A stretch of 64,000 nucleotides of DNA from Candidatus Denitrolinea symbiosum (GTDB lineage: Bacteria > Chloroflexota > Anaerolineae > Anaerolineales > Villigracilaceae). Location: contig BLAA01000001.1 of assembly GCA_017312345.1 (NCBI GenBank), positions 1,674,001 to 1,738,000 on the forward strand, in the 5' to 3' direction. The notes beneath the pieces were generated by a model. The model was not told the origin of the DNA. It did no database searches and worked only from the letters and a program-made list of their open reading frames with translations. The position numbers and the translations under genes are program-made. Numbering within the stretch: position 1 is the stretch's first letter; every line of letters begins with the position of its first letter. This document shows, piece after piece, positions 54,026 through 62,977 of this stretch.

Positions 54026-54907
54026 CTATTCTCTTGATTCCCTTTGTCCAATCTCGCTTCTCGTCAACACGATCACCGCAGCCAGGATCAGCCCGCCGCC
54101 GACCAGCGTGATCGGCGCCAGGCGCTCGCCGAAGAGCCACGCGGCCAGCAGCACGGTGACGACGGGTTCCAGCGTGGAGAGCAGCGAGGCGTTGGTCGGG
54201 CCGATGCGTTCGATGCCTGCCAGGAAAGCCGTGACCGGGATGACGGTGGCGAAGATCACGATCCCAGCCATGGATAACCAGCCCGAACCGCTCGCGGGGA
54301 AATGCGCGCCGTTGACGAGGGTCAACGTCCCATACACCAGCGCGGCCGAGGCGAAGATGACCAGCGAGGATTGGATCGCGCCGATCTGCTTCATCACGTT
54401 CGCGCCGACGATGATGTACGCCGAATAGATCAGGGCCGATGCCACCGCGAAGAAGACGCCGAGAAATTCTCCGCTCGCCGGGCCGACGGTGAGAGCCGTG
54501 CCGACCAGGGCAACCGCCAGCGCGGCCGCTTTGACCCAGTTCGCTTTCTCTTTAAGGAAGATGACCGAAAGGACGAAGACGATCGCCGGGTAGAGATAGA
54601 GCAGTAAAGCGACCAGTCCTGCCGACGCATATTTGATGCCGGAGAGGTAGGTGAACGACTGCCCGGCGTAGCCGAGCGCGCCCATGCCGATGAGTTGCGC
54701 GAGGACGCGTCCGCGGGGGAGGGACTCGCGGCGCAGAATCAGGATGAAGGTCAGGATGGAGGCGGCGAAGAGGAAACGCAGGAAGAGCAGGGTGAAGGTG
54801 TCCACCCCGTCGGCGTAGAGGAACCGCCCGAAGATGGCCAGCGTCCCGAAACCGGCCGCGGAGACGATGGCGAGGGCGGCGCCGGTGAGTCGTCGTAGAG
54901 TGGGCAT
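54026..54907 (-). CDS. EamA/DMT-superfamily transporter
   Basis: 293 residues, ten hydrophobic segments in two EamA repeats: residues 8-145 (AALAIVSAAGFGTLAIFGR start; SGIKYASAGLVALLLYLYPAIVF near 90) and 155-285 (ERIGPTNASLLSTLEPVVTVLLAAWLFGE near 228). Exports or imports small metabolites; substrate unknown. The gene ends just upstream of mntA with no close coupling. Confidence 0.9.
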   Translation of the reverse strand: MPTLRRLTGAALAIVSAAGFGTLAIFGRFLYADGVDTFTLLFLRFLFAASILTFILILRRESLPRGRVLAQLIGMGALGYAGQSFTYLSGIKYASAGLVALLLYLYPAIVFVLSVIFLKEKANWVKAAALAVALVGTALTVGPASGEFLGVFFAVASALIYSAYIIVGANVMKQIGAIQSSLVIFASAALVYGTLTLVNGAHFPASGSGWLSMAGIVIFATVIPVTAFLAGIERIGPTNASLLSTLEPVVTVLLAAWLFGERLAPITLVGGGLILAAVIVLTRSEIGQRESRE

Positions 54908-54980
54908 GGATGATCCGTGGTTCGAAAAACGCTATTGGACTTGTTCGCGCGTCGAGTCGGCGCGCGATAGCTTGGCGCGA

Positions 54981-56036
54981 TTATGGAGTTTCACAGTATG
55001 TTCTTTCCGCCAGTTTGTGCAGTTTCCCGGCTTTCAATTCGTCCAATGTCCCCGCGCCCGCCGCGAACATCGCCACCTCGATCTGGCGTTTGGTCAGTCT
55101 CATCGCGTCGAGGGTCTTTTCGGCAGAGACGGCCGCGGCTTTGAGGAACCCGCCTGCCATGCCGCCGAGCGTCGCGCCGAGGGCCAGGCACTTGGCGATG
55201 TCGAGTCCGTCTTTGAGGCCGCCGCTCGCGAAGACGGTCATGGCGGGCGCGGCTTTTCGGACGATCTGAATCGACTCGGCGGTGGGGATGCCCCAGCCGA
55301 TGAACGCGGCGGCGAGTTCGCGCCTGAACTCGTCGGGAGCGCGGTGCATTTCGACTTGCGACCAACTCGTGCCGCCCGCGCCGGCCACGTCAATGGCGGC
55401 GACGCCGCACCCGGCCAGGAGTTTCGCCGTCCGCGCGGAGATGCCCCAGCCCACCTCCTTGGCGATCACGGGGACTTCGATCTTTTTGCAAAGCGCCTCG
55501 ATCTTGGCGGCCAGCCCGGCAAAGTTCACGTCTCCCCCGGCCTGGACGGCCTCTTGCAGGGGATTGAGGTGCAGGATGAGCGCGTCGGCCTGGATCATGT
55601 CCACGGCGCGGCGGCAGTGATCGAGCGCGTAACCGTAGTTGAGTTGGACCGCGCCGAGGTTGGCAAACAGCAGGATGTCGGGCGCGGCGCGGCGGACTTG
55701 GAACGTGGCGGCCTGTTCGGGATGTTCGAGCGCGGCGCGCTGACTCCCGACTCCCATCGCCACGCGGGCCTCCTGCGCGGCCTCGGCGAGACGGAGGTTG
55801 ATCGTTTTCGCTTTGGCCGTCCCGCCGGTCATGGAGCTGACCAGGATGGGCGCGGCCAGCCGCTTGCCGAACAGGTCGAGGGACGCGTCGACACGGTCGA
55901 GGTCGAGCTCGGGAAGCGCCTCGTGGACGAAGCGGTAGTTTTCGAGGCCGGTCGTCAGCGCGGAGCGGACGTCCCGTTCCAGGTTGATCTTAATGTGATC
56001 GGATTTTCTGTCTACCAGTTCCGTATCTTTTTTCAT
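54981..56036 (-). CDS. fni: Type 2 isopentenyl-diphosphate delta-isomerase
   Basis: FMN-dependent interconversion of IPP and DMAPP for isoprenoid synthesis. 351 residues from ATG 56036; a longer in-frame start is unlikely. [14 protein letters not shown] near 10-23, [18 protein letters not shown] near 63 (FMN site), [12 protein letters not shown] near 93, [17 protein letters not shown] near 150 (in part [10 protein letters not shown]), [11 protein letters not shown] near 182 and GIPTAESI near 240 match the family. Divergent from acpP across a spacer of 80 bp. A suffix of Pro-rich Shine-Dalgarno-poor sequence precedes the start. Confidence 0.94.
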   Translation of the reverse strand: MKKDTELVDRKSDHIKINLERDVRSALTTGLENYRFVHEALPELDLDRVDASLDLFGKRLAAPILVSSMTGGTAKAKTINLRLAEAAQEARVAMGVGSQRAALEHPEQAATFQVRRAAPDILLFANLGAVQLNYGYALDHCRRAVDMIQADALILHLNPLQEAVQAGGDVNFAGLAAKIEALCKKIEVPVIAKEVGWGISARTAKLLAGCGVAAIDVAGAGGTSWSQVEMHRAPDEFRRELAAAFIGWGIPTAESIQIVRKAAPAMTVFASGGLKDGLDIAKCLALGATLGGMAGGFLKAAAVSAEKTLDAMRLTKRQIEVAMFAAGAGTLDELKAGKLHKLAERTYCETP

Positions 56037-56066
56037 AGGGGGGTGTTTCCTGTCTTTGAATTGGGC

Positions 56067-56075
56067 TGGTATAAT
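56067..56075 (+). promoter_or_regulatory. Extended -10 promoter of acpP
   Basis: TGG followed by TATAAT (56070-56075) fits TGn-TATAAT. No -35 at normal spacing. Transcription from about 56082 would give a 35-nt leader containing the GGAGG site. Confidence 0.65.
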
Positions 56076-56116
56076 CCCAGCCATCTAAATTGCCAACTCA
56101 AGCATTCGGAGGAACC

Positions 56117-56356
56117 ATGTCTGATAAATTTGAAGACGTCAAAAAAGTGATCGTTGACCTGCTGGGTATTGACGACCCGTCGAAGGTGACGCCCGAAGCC
56201 CGCTTCCGCGAGGACCTGGGCGCGGATTCGCTCGACTTGGTGGAACTCATCATGGAGTTCGAAGAGACGTTCAAGATGGAAATTTCGGATGAAGACGCCC
56301 AGAAGATCTTCACCGTGGGCGACGCGGTTGCCTACATCTCCAGCCACGTCAAGTAA
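56117..56356 (+). CDS. acpP: Acyl carrier protein
   Basis: Carries fatty-acyl chains on 4'-phosphopantetheine. 79 residues, the normal size. [16 protein letters not shown] (Ser near residue 37 takes the prosthetic group). Acidic throughout. CGGAGG lies 5 nt before ATG 56117. Followed by a strong terminator; it is 4.3 kb from fabI, on the opposite strand. Confidence 0.97.
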   Translation: MSDKFEDVKKVIVDLLGIDDPSKVTPEARFREDLGADSLDLVELIMEFEETFKMEISDEDAQKIFTVGDAVAYISSHVK

Positions 56357-56382
56357 CCGTCTGTTGCGGGATTATAACGTAG

Positions 56383-56410
56383 AGCCGCCTGTCTTCTGAC
56401 AGGCGGCTTT
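56383..56410 (+). terminator. Intrinsic terminator after acpP
   Basis: AGCCGCCTGTC, loop TTCT, GACAGGCGGCT and TT: an 11-bp stem with a short T tract. Confidence 0.8.
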
Positions 56411-56432
56411 CATATCCTCGGGGCGGGCCGCG

Positions 56433-56849
56433 TTAAAGGTCGAAGTTGCCGGAAGATTCGGGCTGGTACAGTATCTTTTTGACCTGCAAGCGTCTTTTTC
56501 CCGCAGGGACGTTCCACTCGAAAGTATCCCCGACCTTGTATCCCAGCATGGCGGTCCCGATCGGCGCGAGGATGGAGACTTTTCCCTGCCCGGGGTCGGA
56601 ATCTTCGGGGAAAACCAGCGTATAGGTTTCTTCGTCCCCTGTGTCCAGGTCCTGGAGGGCGACGGTCGAATTCATGGTGATCACGTCGCTGGGGATGTCG
56701 CGCGGCGAAACGACGGTGGCGCGTCGGATCTCCACTTTGAGCTTTTCCAGGTATTCGCTTTTCCGGTAATCGGTGGATTGAGCGTCCCAAAGAAGCTTTT
56801 TCAAGCGTTCGAGATCGAATTCGGTAATGTAAATTGATTGGTTATCCAT
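56433..56849 (-). CDS. rnk: Rnk-like GreA/GreB C-terminal-domain protein
   Basis: 138 residues from ATG 56849 (GAAGG upstream). N-terminal coiled-coil stretch (1-50, ITEFDLERLKKLLWDAQ) shorter than the GreA hairpin, and a GreA-type C-terminal FKBP-like domain (52-135): VITMNSTVALQDLDTGDEETYTLVFPEDSD (in part), then SILAPIGTAMLGYKVGDTFEW. Rnk regulates nucleoside diphosphate kinase in E. coli and binds RNA polymerase in the secondary channel. No other gene shares its transcript. Confidence 0.9.
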   Translation of the reverse strand: MDNQSIYITEFDLERLKKLLWDAQSTDYRKSEYLEKLKVEIRRATVVSPRDIPSDVITMNSTVALQDLDTGDEETYTLVFPEDSDPGQGKVSILAPIGTAMLGYKVGDTFEWNVPAGKRRLQVKKILYQPESSGNFDL

Positions 56850-57068
56850 GGTCGCCTTCTCTTAATCTGTCAGTCGAGCTTTGAAGGTTGGTCTGTGTGG
56901 AAAGAGCGCGGCTGCAAGTCCAACCCGGAAACCGCGCCCAGCAAATTCAGATACAAGGAGTATAGCATGAATTTTGGGAAAGGCACAAGCGAGGCGTGGG
57001 AAATTTTCAAAATCTGTGTTATACGCGTACCGCATTACGACACCCCCGGAGATTCGCCGCCGCGTTGG

Positions 57069-58286
57069 ATGAAAATGAAAACAAACCCGCAATTCGAACT
57101 TATCCGCCAATCCGCCACCGTCGCGATGGCGGACCGCATCCTGGCGCTTAAAGCCGACGGGCGCGGGATCGTCCCCTTGCAGGTCGGCGATCCCGACTTC
57201 GACACGCCGCCCGCCGTCGTGGAGGCGGCCCTGCGCGCCATGCAAAGCGGACAGACGCACTACGCGCCCTCGCGCGGACTGCCCGACTTGCGCGAAGCCG
57301 CCGCGTTCAAACTGCGCCGCGACGAGCGCGTGGACTACGACCCAGCCTCCGAAATCCTCGTGACGCACGGCGGCATCCACGCCTATTACGCGGCCATGCA
57401 ATCCATCCTTTCGCCGGGCGACGAAGCCCTCGTCCCCGACCCATCGTGGGCGACTCATTCCAACATGGTCGTCATGCTGCGCGGACGCGCGCTCCGCGTC
57501 CCCGCGCCCGCCGAAAACGGGTTCATCCCGGCGCTGGCCGCGTGGGAGAAGGCGCTCACGCCGCGCACGCGCGCCATCGTGCTGAATTATCCGTCCAACC
57601 CGACCGGCGCGTATCCCTCGCGGGAATATCTGGAGCAAATCCATGCCTTCGCCCACGCGCACGACCTGTGGATCGTCAGCGACGAGGTGTACGGAAGCCT
57701 GTATTACGGCGAGCCGCCCGTCAGCGCCGCCGCGTTCGACGGAGCGAAGGAACGGACGCTGGTCGTCAACAGCCTGTCCAAATCTTACGCGATGACCGGC
57801 TGGCGCGTGGGATTCCTCGCCGCGCCCGCGCGCGTGATCGAGAACGCGCTGAAGGCGGGACAAAACTCCATCACCTGCGTCGCGCCGTTCGTCCAGAAAG
57901 CCGCGGCCTTCGCGTTGACCGACCCGGCGATGCAGGCCGTCACGGCGGAGATGCGGGCCGCGTACGCGCGCCGCCGCGCCCTCGTCTCGCGGCTGGCGCG
58001 CGAACTGGGGAGCGGGCGCGTGCGCGTCGTCCCTCCGCAGGGCGCGTTCTATTTCTTCCTCGACATGCGCGCCCTGGGGATGTCGTCCGTCGAGATGTGC
58101 GAACGCCTGCTCGAAGAAGCGGGCGTGGGACTGGTCCCCGGCGCGGCGTTCGGCAGATGCGGCGAGGGATTTATCCGCATGACCATCGCCGCTTCGGATG
58201 AAAACGTCGAAGCGGGTTTTCGGAAGATCGTCGAATGGGCGGAGGCGCAACCCGTCGCGCCGTCCGCGAAGGATGGCGGATCATGA
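57069..58286 (+). CDS. Class I/II pyridoxal-phosphate aminotransferase (probably aromatic or aspartate/prephenate type)
   Basis: 405 residues from ATG 57069, where family similarity begins (MKMKTNPQFELIRQSATVAM). LQVGDPDFDTP near 35, NYPSNPTGAYP near 175 and SLSKSYAMTGWRVGF near 236 (Schiff-base Lys) are typical. An in-frame ATG at 56967 has a better ribosome site (AAGGAG, 6-nt spacer), which would add 34 residues (MNFGKGTSEAWEIFKICVIR region) with no family match; which start is used is open. The stop overlaps pheA (ATGA), so a role in phenylalanine or tyrosine synthesis is likely. Confidence 0.88.
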   Translation: MKMKTNPQFELIRQSATVAMADRILALKADGRGIVPLQVGDPDFDTPPAVVEAALRAMQSGQTHYAPSRGLPDLREAAAFKLRRDERVDYDPASEILVTHGGIHAYYAAMQSILSPGDEALVPDPSWATHSNMVVMLRGRALRVPAPAENGFIPALAAWEKALTPRTRAIVLNYPSNPTGAYPSREYLEQIHAFAHAHDLWIVSDEVYGSLYYGEPPVSAAAFDGAKERTLVVNSLSKSYAMTGWRVGFLAAPARVIENALKAGQNSITCVAPFVQKAAAFALTDPAMQAVTAEMRAAYARRRALVSRLARELGSGRVRVVPPQGAFYFFLDMRALGMSSVEMCERLLEEAGVGLVPGAAFGRCGEGFIRMTIAASDENVEAGFRKIVEWAEAQPVAPSAKDGGS

Positions 58287-59095
58287 GAGTCGCTTTTCAA
58301 GGCGAGGCCGGCGCGTTCTCGGAGCAGGCCGCTCTGGACCATTACGGAGGCGCGGACCCCGTCCCGTGCGAATCGTTCGACGCGGTCTTCGACGCGGTCA
58401 ACTCCCAAAAGTGCGACGCGGGGATCATCCCCGTTGAAAATTCGCTGGCGGGCAGCATCCACCAGAACTACGACCTGCTGATGCAGAATGACCTGTTCAT
58501 TGTCGGCGAATATGTGCTGCGCGTGCGTCATTGCCTGATCGCCAACCCCGGCGCGGAAAAGGCGCGCATTCGGAAAGCCGTCAGCCATCCGCAGGCGCTG
58601 GGACAATGCGCCAATTATTTGCGACGGAATGGTATCAAACCCGAAAACGGATTCGACACTGCCGGAAGCGTCAAGGCTTTGAAAGAATCGGACTCGCTGG
58701 ACGTTGCCGCGATCGCCTCCCGCCGCGCGGCGGAAATTTACGGGATGGAGATTCTCGAGGAAGGCATCGAGGACAACCCCGAAAATTACACGCGCTTCCT
58801 CGCCATTCAACGCGAGCCGGTCGTTTCGCGGGGCGAAGCGAAGACCTCCATTGTGTTCACGTTGAATAACGTCCCGGGCGCGCTGGCGGCCGCGTTGAAT
58901 CTGTTCGCCGAGGCGCGCGTCAACCTCACCAAGATCGAATCGCGTCCCTTGCAGGGCAAGCCGTGGGACTATCTTTTCTACTGTGATTTCGAACGCGCCG
59001 CGCAGGATCCGCGCGCCGAGAAAGTTCTCGAGCGTTTGGGCGCGCTCGCGCCGTTCCTGCGCGTCCTGGGTTCGTACCCTCGCTTCCAGCCATGA
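58283..59095 (+). CDS. pheA: Prephenate dehydratase
   Basis: Converts prephenate to phenylpyruvate in phenylalanine synthesis. 270 residues. Catalytic domain 1-180 with FQGEAGAFSEQAAL near 4, IPVENSLAGSI near 49 and NYTRFLAI near 172 (the catalytic Thr in TRF). C-terminal ACT domain (190-268) with NVPGALAAALNLFAE and LTKIESRP, which binds phenylalanine for feedback. No chorismate mutase domain is fused; a separate AroH-type mutase lies downstream of the leader. Confidence 0.95.
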   Translation: MRVAFQGEAGAFSEQAALDHYGGADPVPCESFDAVFDAVNSQKCDAGIIPVENSLAGSIHQNYDLLMQNDLFIVGEYVLRVRHCLIANPGAEKARIRKAVSHPQALGQCANYLRRNGIKPENGFDTAGSVKALKESDSLDVAAIASRRAAEIYGMEILEEGIEDNPENYTRFLAIQREPVVSRGEAKTSIVFTLNNVPGALAAALNLFAEARVNLTKIESRPLQGKPWDYLFYCDFERAAQDPRAEKVLERLGALAPFLRVLGSYPRFQP

Positions 59096-59113
59096 GCAAT
59101 TTCAAATTCGCCC

Positions 59114-59142
59114 TTGACGCCTGCGCGCCTTGTGCGTAGAAT
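59114..59142 (+). promoter_or_regulatory. Sigma-70-type promoter of the aro leader
   Basis: TTGACG (59114-59119), a 17-nt spacer and TAGAAT (59137-59142). The expected start lies within 1-2 nt of the leader ATG (59151), so the leader peptide is made from an almost leaderless RNA. Confidence 0.8.
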
Positions 59143-59150
59143 ACCGCTCA

Positions 59151-59228
59151 ATGTCCACCACCTCCCGCTTCTATTTTGCGTACTACTTTTACGGCTCCCA
59201 AACTTCGGACGCCGTTGGTTGCGCTTAA
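59151..59228 (+). CDS. Phe/Tyr-rich leader peptide of the aroH-aroF operon
   Basis: A 25-codon frame with the peptide MSTTSRFYFAYYFYGSQTSD followed by AVGCA and TAA. Residues 7-14 (FYFAYYFY) hold three Phe and four Tyr in eight positions. CCCGCTT (59164-59170), before and at the start of the run, is a perfect 7-bp complement of AAGCGGG (59227-59233) at the stop. GGTTGCGCTT (59217-59226) can pair with GAGCGAGACC (59255-59264), the terminator left arm, with nine pairs (two G-U) and one G-A mismatch. These give exclusive 1:2, 2:3 and 3:4 pairings. Inference: shortage of Phe or Tyr charging stalls the ribosome, frees segment 2 and allows readthrough into aroH-aroF-tyrA-aroA. Confidence 0.88.
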   Translation: MSTTSRFYFAYYFYGSQTSDAVGCA

Positions 59229-59253
59229 GCGGGTAGTGTCACTTCCGTTCACG

Positions 59254-59285
59254 AGAGCGAGACCATGCGGTCTCGCTCTTTTTTT
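59254..59285 (+). terminator. Attenuator terminator of the aro operon
   Basis: AGAGCGAGACC, loop ATGC, GGTCTCGCTCT then TTTTTT: an 11-bp perfect stem with a T tract, 22 nt before the aroH start codon. Located between the leader peptide and the first structural gene. Confidence 0.92.
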
Positions 59286-59307
59286 ATACCTGCACAAGGA
59301 GAAGCCC

Positions 59308-59688
59308 ATGCATCAACGCGGCGTTCGCGGCGCCACCACCATCGAGGCGGACGACAAGGAGCGCGTCCTTTCCGCCACGCGGGAATTGCTCCTCGCCATC
59401 CTCGCGTCGAATCCCGATCTCGAGACGGACGACATCGCTTCGGCGCTGTTCACCGTCACGGGCGACATCGCCTCGGCCTACCCCGCGCGGGCCGCGCGTC
59501 AATTGGGCTGGGACCTCGTCCCGATGATGTGCGCGCGGGAGATCCCCGTCGCGGACGGACTGCCGCGGTGCCTCCGCGTCCTGATCCACTGGAACACCGA
59601 AAAGCGGCAGGACGAGATCCAACACGTCTATCTGCGCGGCGCGGTCCAACTGCGTCCCGACCTGCAACGTCCATCGCCGCGGACTTAA
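59308..59688 (+). CDS. aroH: Chorismate mutase, AroH type
   Basis: Rearranges chorismate to prephenate. 126 residues, the monofunctional trimeric AroH fold: [20 protein letters not shown] (residues 4-23, with the arginine and Glu lining the active site), [24 protein letters not shown] near 41-64 (in part) and [11 protein letters not shown] near 87. AAGGAG lies 8 nt before ATG 59308. First structural gene after the attenuator. Confidence 0.94.
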   Translation: MHQRGVRGATTIEADDKERVLSATRELLLAILASNPDLETDDIASALFTVTGDIASAYPARAARQLGWDLVPMMCAREIPVADGLPRCLRVLIHWNTEKRQDEIQHVYLRGAVQLRPDLQRPSPRT

Positions 59689-59722
59689 GTCCGCGCGATC
59701 AATCAATTTTCAGGAGACCCTC

Positions 59723-60760
59723 ATGATGATCGTCATGCGCCCCGGCGCCCCGAAAGAACAGATCGAAGCCGTCATTTCCGCGGTGGAAAAGAACCAGCTC
59801 GTCGCCCATCCCATCTTTGGCGTGGAACAGGCCATCATCGGCGCGGTCGGCGATGGACATTACGTGGCGAAGGAAATCTTCGAAGCCCTCCCCGGCGTGC
59901 TGGAAGTGCAGCGCATTTCCAAACCCTACAAACTCGCCTCGCGCCAATTCCACGAGCAGGACTCGGTCTTCCCGTTGGACGGATTCGCCATCGGCGAGGA
60001 GGAGATCGTTGTGATCGCGGGCCCCTGCTCGGTTGAGTCGCGGACGCAAATCCTCGAGATCGCGCAGGCCGTCCGCGAGGCCGGCGCGCACGCGCTGCGC
60101 GGCGGAGTCTTCAAACCGCGCACCTCGCCGTATTCCTTCCAGGGACTCGGCGAAGAAGGCCTCGAATACCTGGCCGAAGCCCGCGCGCTGACCGGCATGC
60201 CCATCGTGGCGGAAGTCATGGCGGTCTCGCAAGTGGCGCTGATGGAGAAATACGTGGACGTGTTCCAGATCGGCGCGCGTAACATGCAGAACTTCAACCT
60301 GCTGCGCGCGGTCGGCGAGACGCAGACGCCGGTGTTGTTCAAGCGCGGCCTCTCCGCCACCATCGAAGAAATGCTCATGGCGAGCGAATACATTTTGAGC
60401 GGCGGCAACGACCGCGTCATCCTGTGCGAGCGCGGCATTCGGACGTTCGAGACCGCCACGCGCAACACCACCGACATCAACGCCATTCCCGTCCTGAAAA
60501 AATTGACTCACCTGCCCGTCATCCTCGACCCGTCTCATTCCACGGGCGAAGCGGACTATGTCGCCTCTGTCGCCCGCGCCGCCATCGCCGCGGGCGCGGA
60601 CGGACTCATCGTCGAGGTGCATCACGATCCCGCCAACGCCATCTCCGACGGACGGCAATCGCTCACGCCCGAAGCCTTCGCGAAAATGGTGAACCAGGCG
60701 CGCGCCGTCGCCGAGGCGGTGGGACGCAGGCTGGCTCCCGTGAAGCATGTCCACGCCTGA
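59723..60760 (+). CDS. aroF: 3-deoxy-D-arabino-heptulosonate-7-phosphate synthase, AroF/type I-beta
   Basis: First step of the shikimate pathway. 345 residues: an N-terminal ferredoxin-like regulatory domain (1-70, [16 protein letters not shown]) and the TIM-barrel core with [10 protein letters not shown] near 99, [16 protein letters not shown] near 129, IGARNMQNF near 186 and [12 protein letters not shown] near 265. The extra N-terminal domain is the one that gives Tyr/Phe feedback in Thermotoga-type enzymes. The frame overlaps tyrA by 14 bp. Confidence 0.95.
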   Translation: MMIVMRPGAPKEQIEAVISAVEKNQLVAHPIFGVEQAIIGAVGDGHYVAKEIFEALPGVLEVQRISKPYKLASRQFHEQDSVFPLDGFAIGEEEIVVIAGPCSVESRTQILEIAQAVREAGAHALRGGVFKPRTSPYSFQGLGEEGLEYLAEARALTGMPIVAEVMAVSQVALMEKYVDVFQIGARNMQNFNLLRAVGETQTPVLFKRGLSATIEEMLMASEYILSGGNDRVILCERGIRTFETATRNTTDINAIPVLKKLTHLPVILDPSHSTGEADYVASVARAAIAAGADGLIVEVHHDPANAISDGRQSLTPEAFAKMVNQARAVAEAVGRRLAPVKHVHA

Positions 60761-61610
60761 CTTTAAACTCTCCGAAGCCAAAATTGCCGTCGTCGGATTG
60801 GGCTTGATGGGCGGCTCGCTGGCGCTGGGACTGCGCGGAAAATGCGCCGCGCTGTTTGGAATTGACCCGCATCCTGCCGCGCTCGAACTGGCTCTCTCCG
60901 CCCGCGTCGTTGACCGCGCCGACAGCCTCCCCGCCAACCTGCTGCCCCAGGCGGACCTCGTCGTCCTGGCCGCGCCGGTCCCCGCGATTTTATCCCTGCT
61001 CGAAGACCTGCCCGCGCTCATGCCGAATCCCTGCATTCTCATGGACCTCGGCTCGACGAAAAAGGACATCGTCAACGCCATGTCGCGCCTGCCCGAACGA
61101 TTTGATCCCATCGGCGGACATCCCCTCTGCGGCCGGGAGAAACTCTCGCTGGTCAACGCCGAGGCAAATCTATATCGCGGCGCGCTTTTCCTGCTGACGC
61201 CGCTGCCGCGTACCTCGCCGCGCGCTTTGCCCGCCGCGCGGCAGATCGTCGAGGCGCTGGGCGCGTACGCGGACATCCTCGATGCGGACGAACACGACCG
61301 CCTCCTCGCGGCGACCAGTCATTTGCCCTTCCTGCTTTCCTCCGCGCTGACGTTGTCCGTCCCGCAGGACGCGGCTCCATTCATCGGGCCCGGTTTCAGA
61401 TCCACAGCCAGGCTGGCCGAGACTCACTCCTCGATGATGCTGGGCGTCTTGCAGACCAATCGCCAAAATACGCTCGAGGCTTTGCACAAATTCCAAACCC
61501 AACTGGCTGAAATCGAATTGGCGCTTGCCTCCGAAGATTTTCCCAAACTCGAATCCCTCCTGAACCAATCCCGCTCCTCTCATCAAGTCCTCACTGCCAC
61601 TGATAACTGA
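60747..61610 (+). CDS. tyrA: Prephenate dehydrogenase
   Basis: Oxidative decarboxylation of prephenate for tyrosine synthesis. 287 residues. [15 protein letters not shown] at 15-29 (NAD motif), [10 protein letters not shown] near 99 and [10 protein letters not shown] near 121 (catalytic His). No ACT domain and no fused mutase. The last residues (VLTATDN) are encoded by CACTGCCACTGATAACTG text, the same repeat found beside fabI, so the end of the gene has been set by the repeat. aroA begins 8 bp later. Confidence 0.92.
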   Translation: MSTPDFKLSEAKIAVVGLGLMGGSLALGLRGKCAALFGIDPHPAALELALSARVVDRADSLPANLLPQADLVVLAAPVPAILSLLEDLPALMPNPCILMDLGSTKKDIVNAMSRLPERFDPIGGHPLCGREKLSLVNAEANLYRGALFLLTPLPRTSPRALPAARQIVEALGAYADILDADEHDRLLAATSHLPFLLSSALTLSVPQDAAPFIGPGFRSTARLAETHSSMMLGVLQTNRQNTLEALHKFQTQLAEIELALASEDFPKLESLLNQSRSSHQVLTATDN

Positions 61611-61618
61611 TAACTGGT

Positions 61619-62977
61619 ATGCGCTCCTCCCTCCGTATCACGCCCATCCGCCATCCCCTCGACGCCTCCGTCCGCGTGCCTGGCTCCAAATCGCTGACCA
61701 ACCGCGCCCTGCTTATCGCCGCGCTCGCGGACGGGACCACGCGTCTGACCAACGCGTTATTCTCCGACGACTCGCGTTACTTTGCCGGGGCCCTGCAAAC
61801 CCTCGGCTTCGACGTTCAACTCGACGAAGCGAATCGCGAGATGACCGTCGTCGGCGGGGGCGGAAAGATCCCCGCGCCCAAAGCGGAACTGTTCGTCGGC
61901 AACGCCGGCACCGCGGCAAGGTTTCTCTCCGCGCTTCTCACCCTCGGTCACGGCGAATTCATCCTCGACGGCGACGCGCGGATGCGCGAGCGTCCCATCG
62001 GCGACCTGGTGGACTCGTTAACTCAACTCGGAGCGGTCATTGAACCTTTAACCGTCAGCCGCCCGTCTTCCATCTGTCCTCCCGTGAAGATCATCGCCAA
62101 CGGTCTGCGCGGCGGAAAGACTGAAATTGCGGGCGACATATCGAGTCAATTCCTCTCCGCCCTGCTCATGGTCGCGCCGTACGCCCGAACGCCCGTCGAG
62201 ATCGTCCTGACGACCGAACTCAACTCCAAGCCCTACGTGGACATGACCCTTTCCATCATGCAAGACTTCGGCATCCGCGTCCAACGCGACGGCTGCCGCT
62301 CCTTCTCCGTCCCAACCGCCAACTACCGCGAAGCGCCCCCGCGGAACCAATTGCCGATCTCCAACCTCCATACGCAAATTACTAATCTCCAATTACCAAT
62401 TACCACTTACCCCATCGAATCCGACGCCTCCGCCGCGTCCTACTTTTTCGCCGCGCCCGCCATCTGCGGCGGGACCGTCCGCGTCGAAAACATCTCGCGC
62501 CGCTCTGTGCAGGGCGACATCGGCTTCCTCGACGTCCTCCAAAACATGGGCTGTGTCGTGACGGAATCGGGCGACTCGATCAGCGTCTGCCGCGCCGCGT
62601 CCCTCGTCGGCGTTGACGTTGACATGCGCGACATCCCCGACGCCGCGCTGACCCTCGCGGCCGTCGCGCCCTTCGCCGAATCGCCCACGCGCATCCGCGG
62701 CATCGCCTCGGCGCGCGTCAAAGAATCGGACCGCGTCCACGCCGCCTGCGTCGAACTCGCCCGGCTCGGCGTCCAGGTCGAAGAACACGCCGACGGCATG
62801 ACCATCCACCCGTGCAAAAAATTCCAGCCCGCGCGCATCCAAACCTACAACGACCACCGCGTCGCGATGGCTTTCTCGCTCGTCGGCCTGCGCGTCGACG
62901 GCGTGACCATCGAAAATCCCTCCTGCGTCTCAAAAACCTTCCCAGATTTTTTCGACGTTCTTGGCGGCCTGGCATGA
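61619..62977 (+). CDS. aroA: 3-phosphoshikimate 1-carboxyvinyltransferase (EPSP synthase) with an in-frame repeat insertion
   Basis: Joins phosphoenolpyruvate to shikimate-3-phosphate. 452 residues, about 25 more than usual. GSKSLTNRALLIAALADG near 22-39, LFVGNAGTAARFL near 91, and C-terminal RVKESDRVHA near 364 are typical. Residues about 238-264 (APPRNQLPISNL, then QITNLQLPITT) have no counterpart in the family; they are encoded by 62330-62412, which contains a 22-bp stretch (62384-62405) identical to 25959-25980. SFSVPT before and YPIESDASAASYFF after the insert are normal. The insert falls between the two lobes' surface loops, so activity may persist. Confidence 0.93.
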   Translation: MRSSLRITPIRHPLDASVRVPGSKSLTNRALLIAALADGTTRLTNALFSDDSRYFAGALQTLGFDVQLDEANREMTVVGGGGKIPAPKAELFVGNAGTAARFLSALLTLGHGEFILDGDARMRERPIGDLVDSLTQLGAVIEPLTVSRPSSICPPVKIIANGLRGGKTEIAGDISSQFLSALLMVAPYARTPVEIVLTTELNSKPYVDMTLSIMQDFGIRVQRDGCRSFSVPTANYREAPPRNQLPISNLHTQITNLQLPITTYPIESDASAASYFFAAPAICGGTVRVENISRRSVQGDIGFLDVLQNMGCVVTESGDSISVCRAASLVGVDVDMRDIPDAALTLAAVAPFAESPTRIRGIASARVKESDRVHAACVELARLGVQVEEHADGMTIHPCKKFQPARIQTYNDHRVAMAFSLVGLRVDGVTIENPSCVSKTFPDFFDVLGGLA

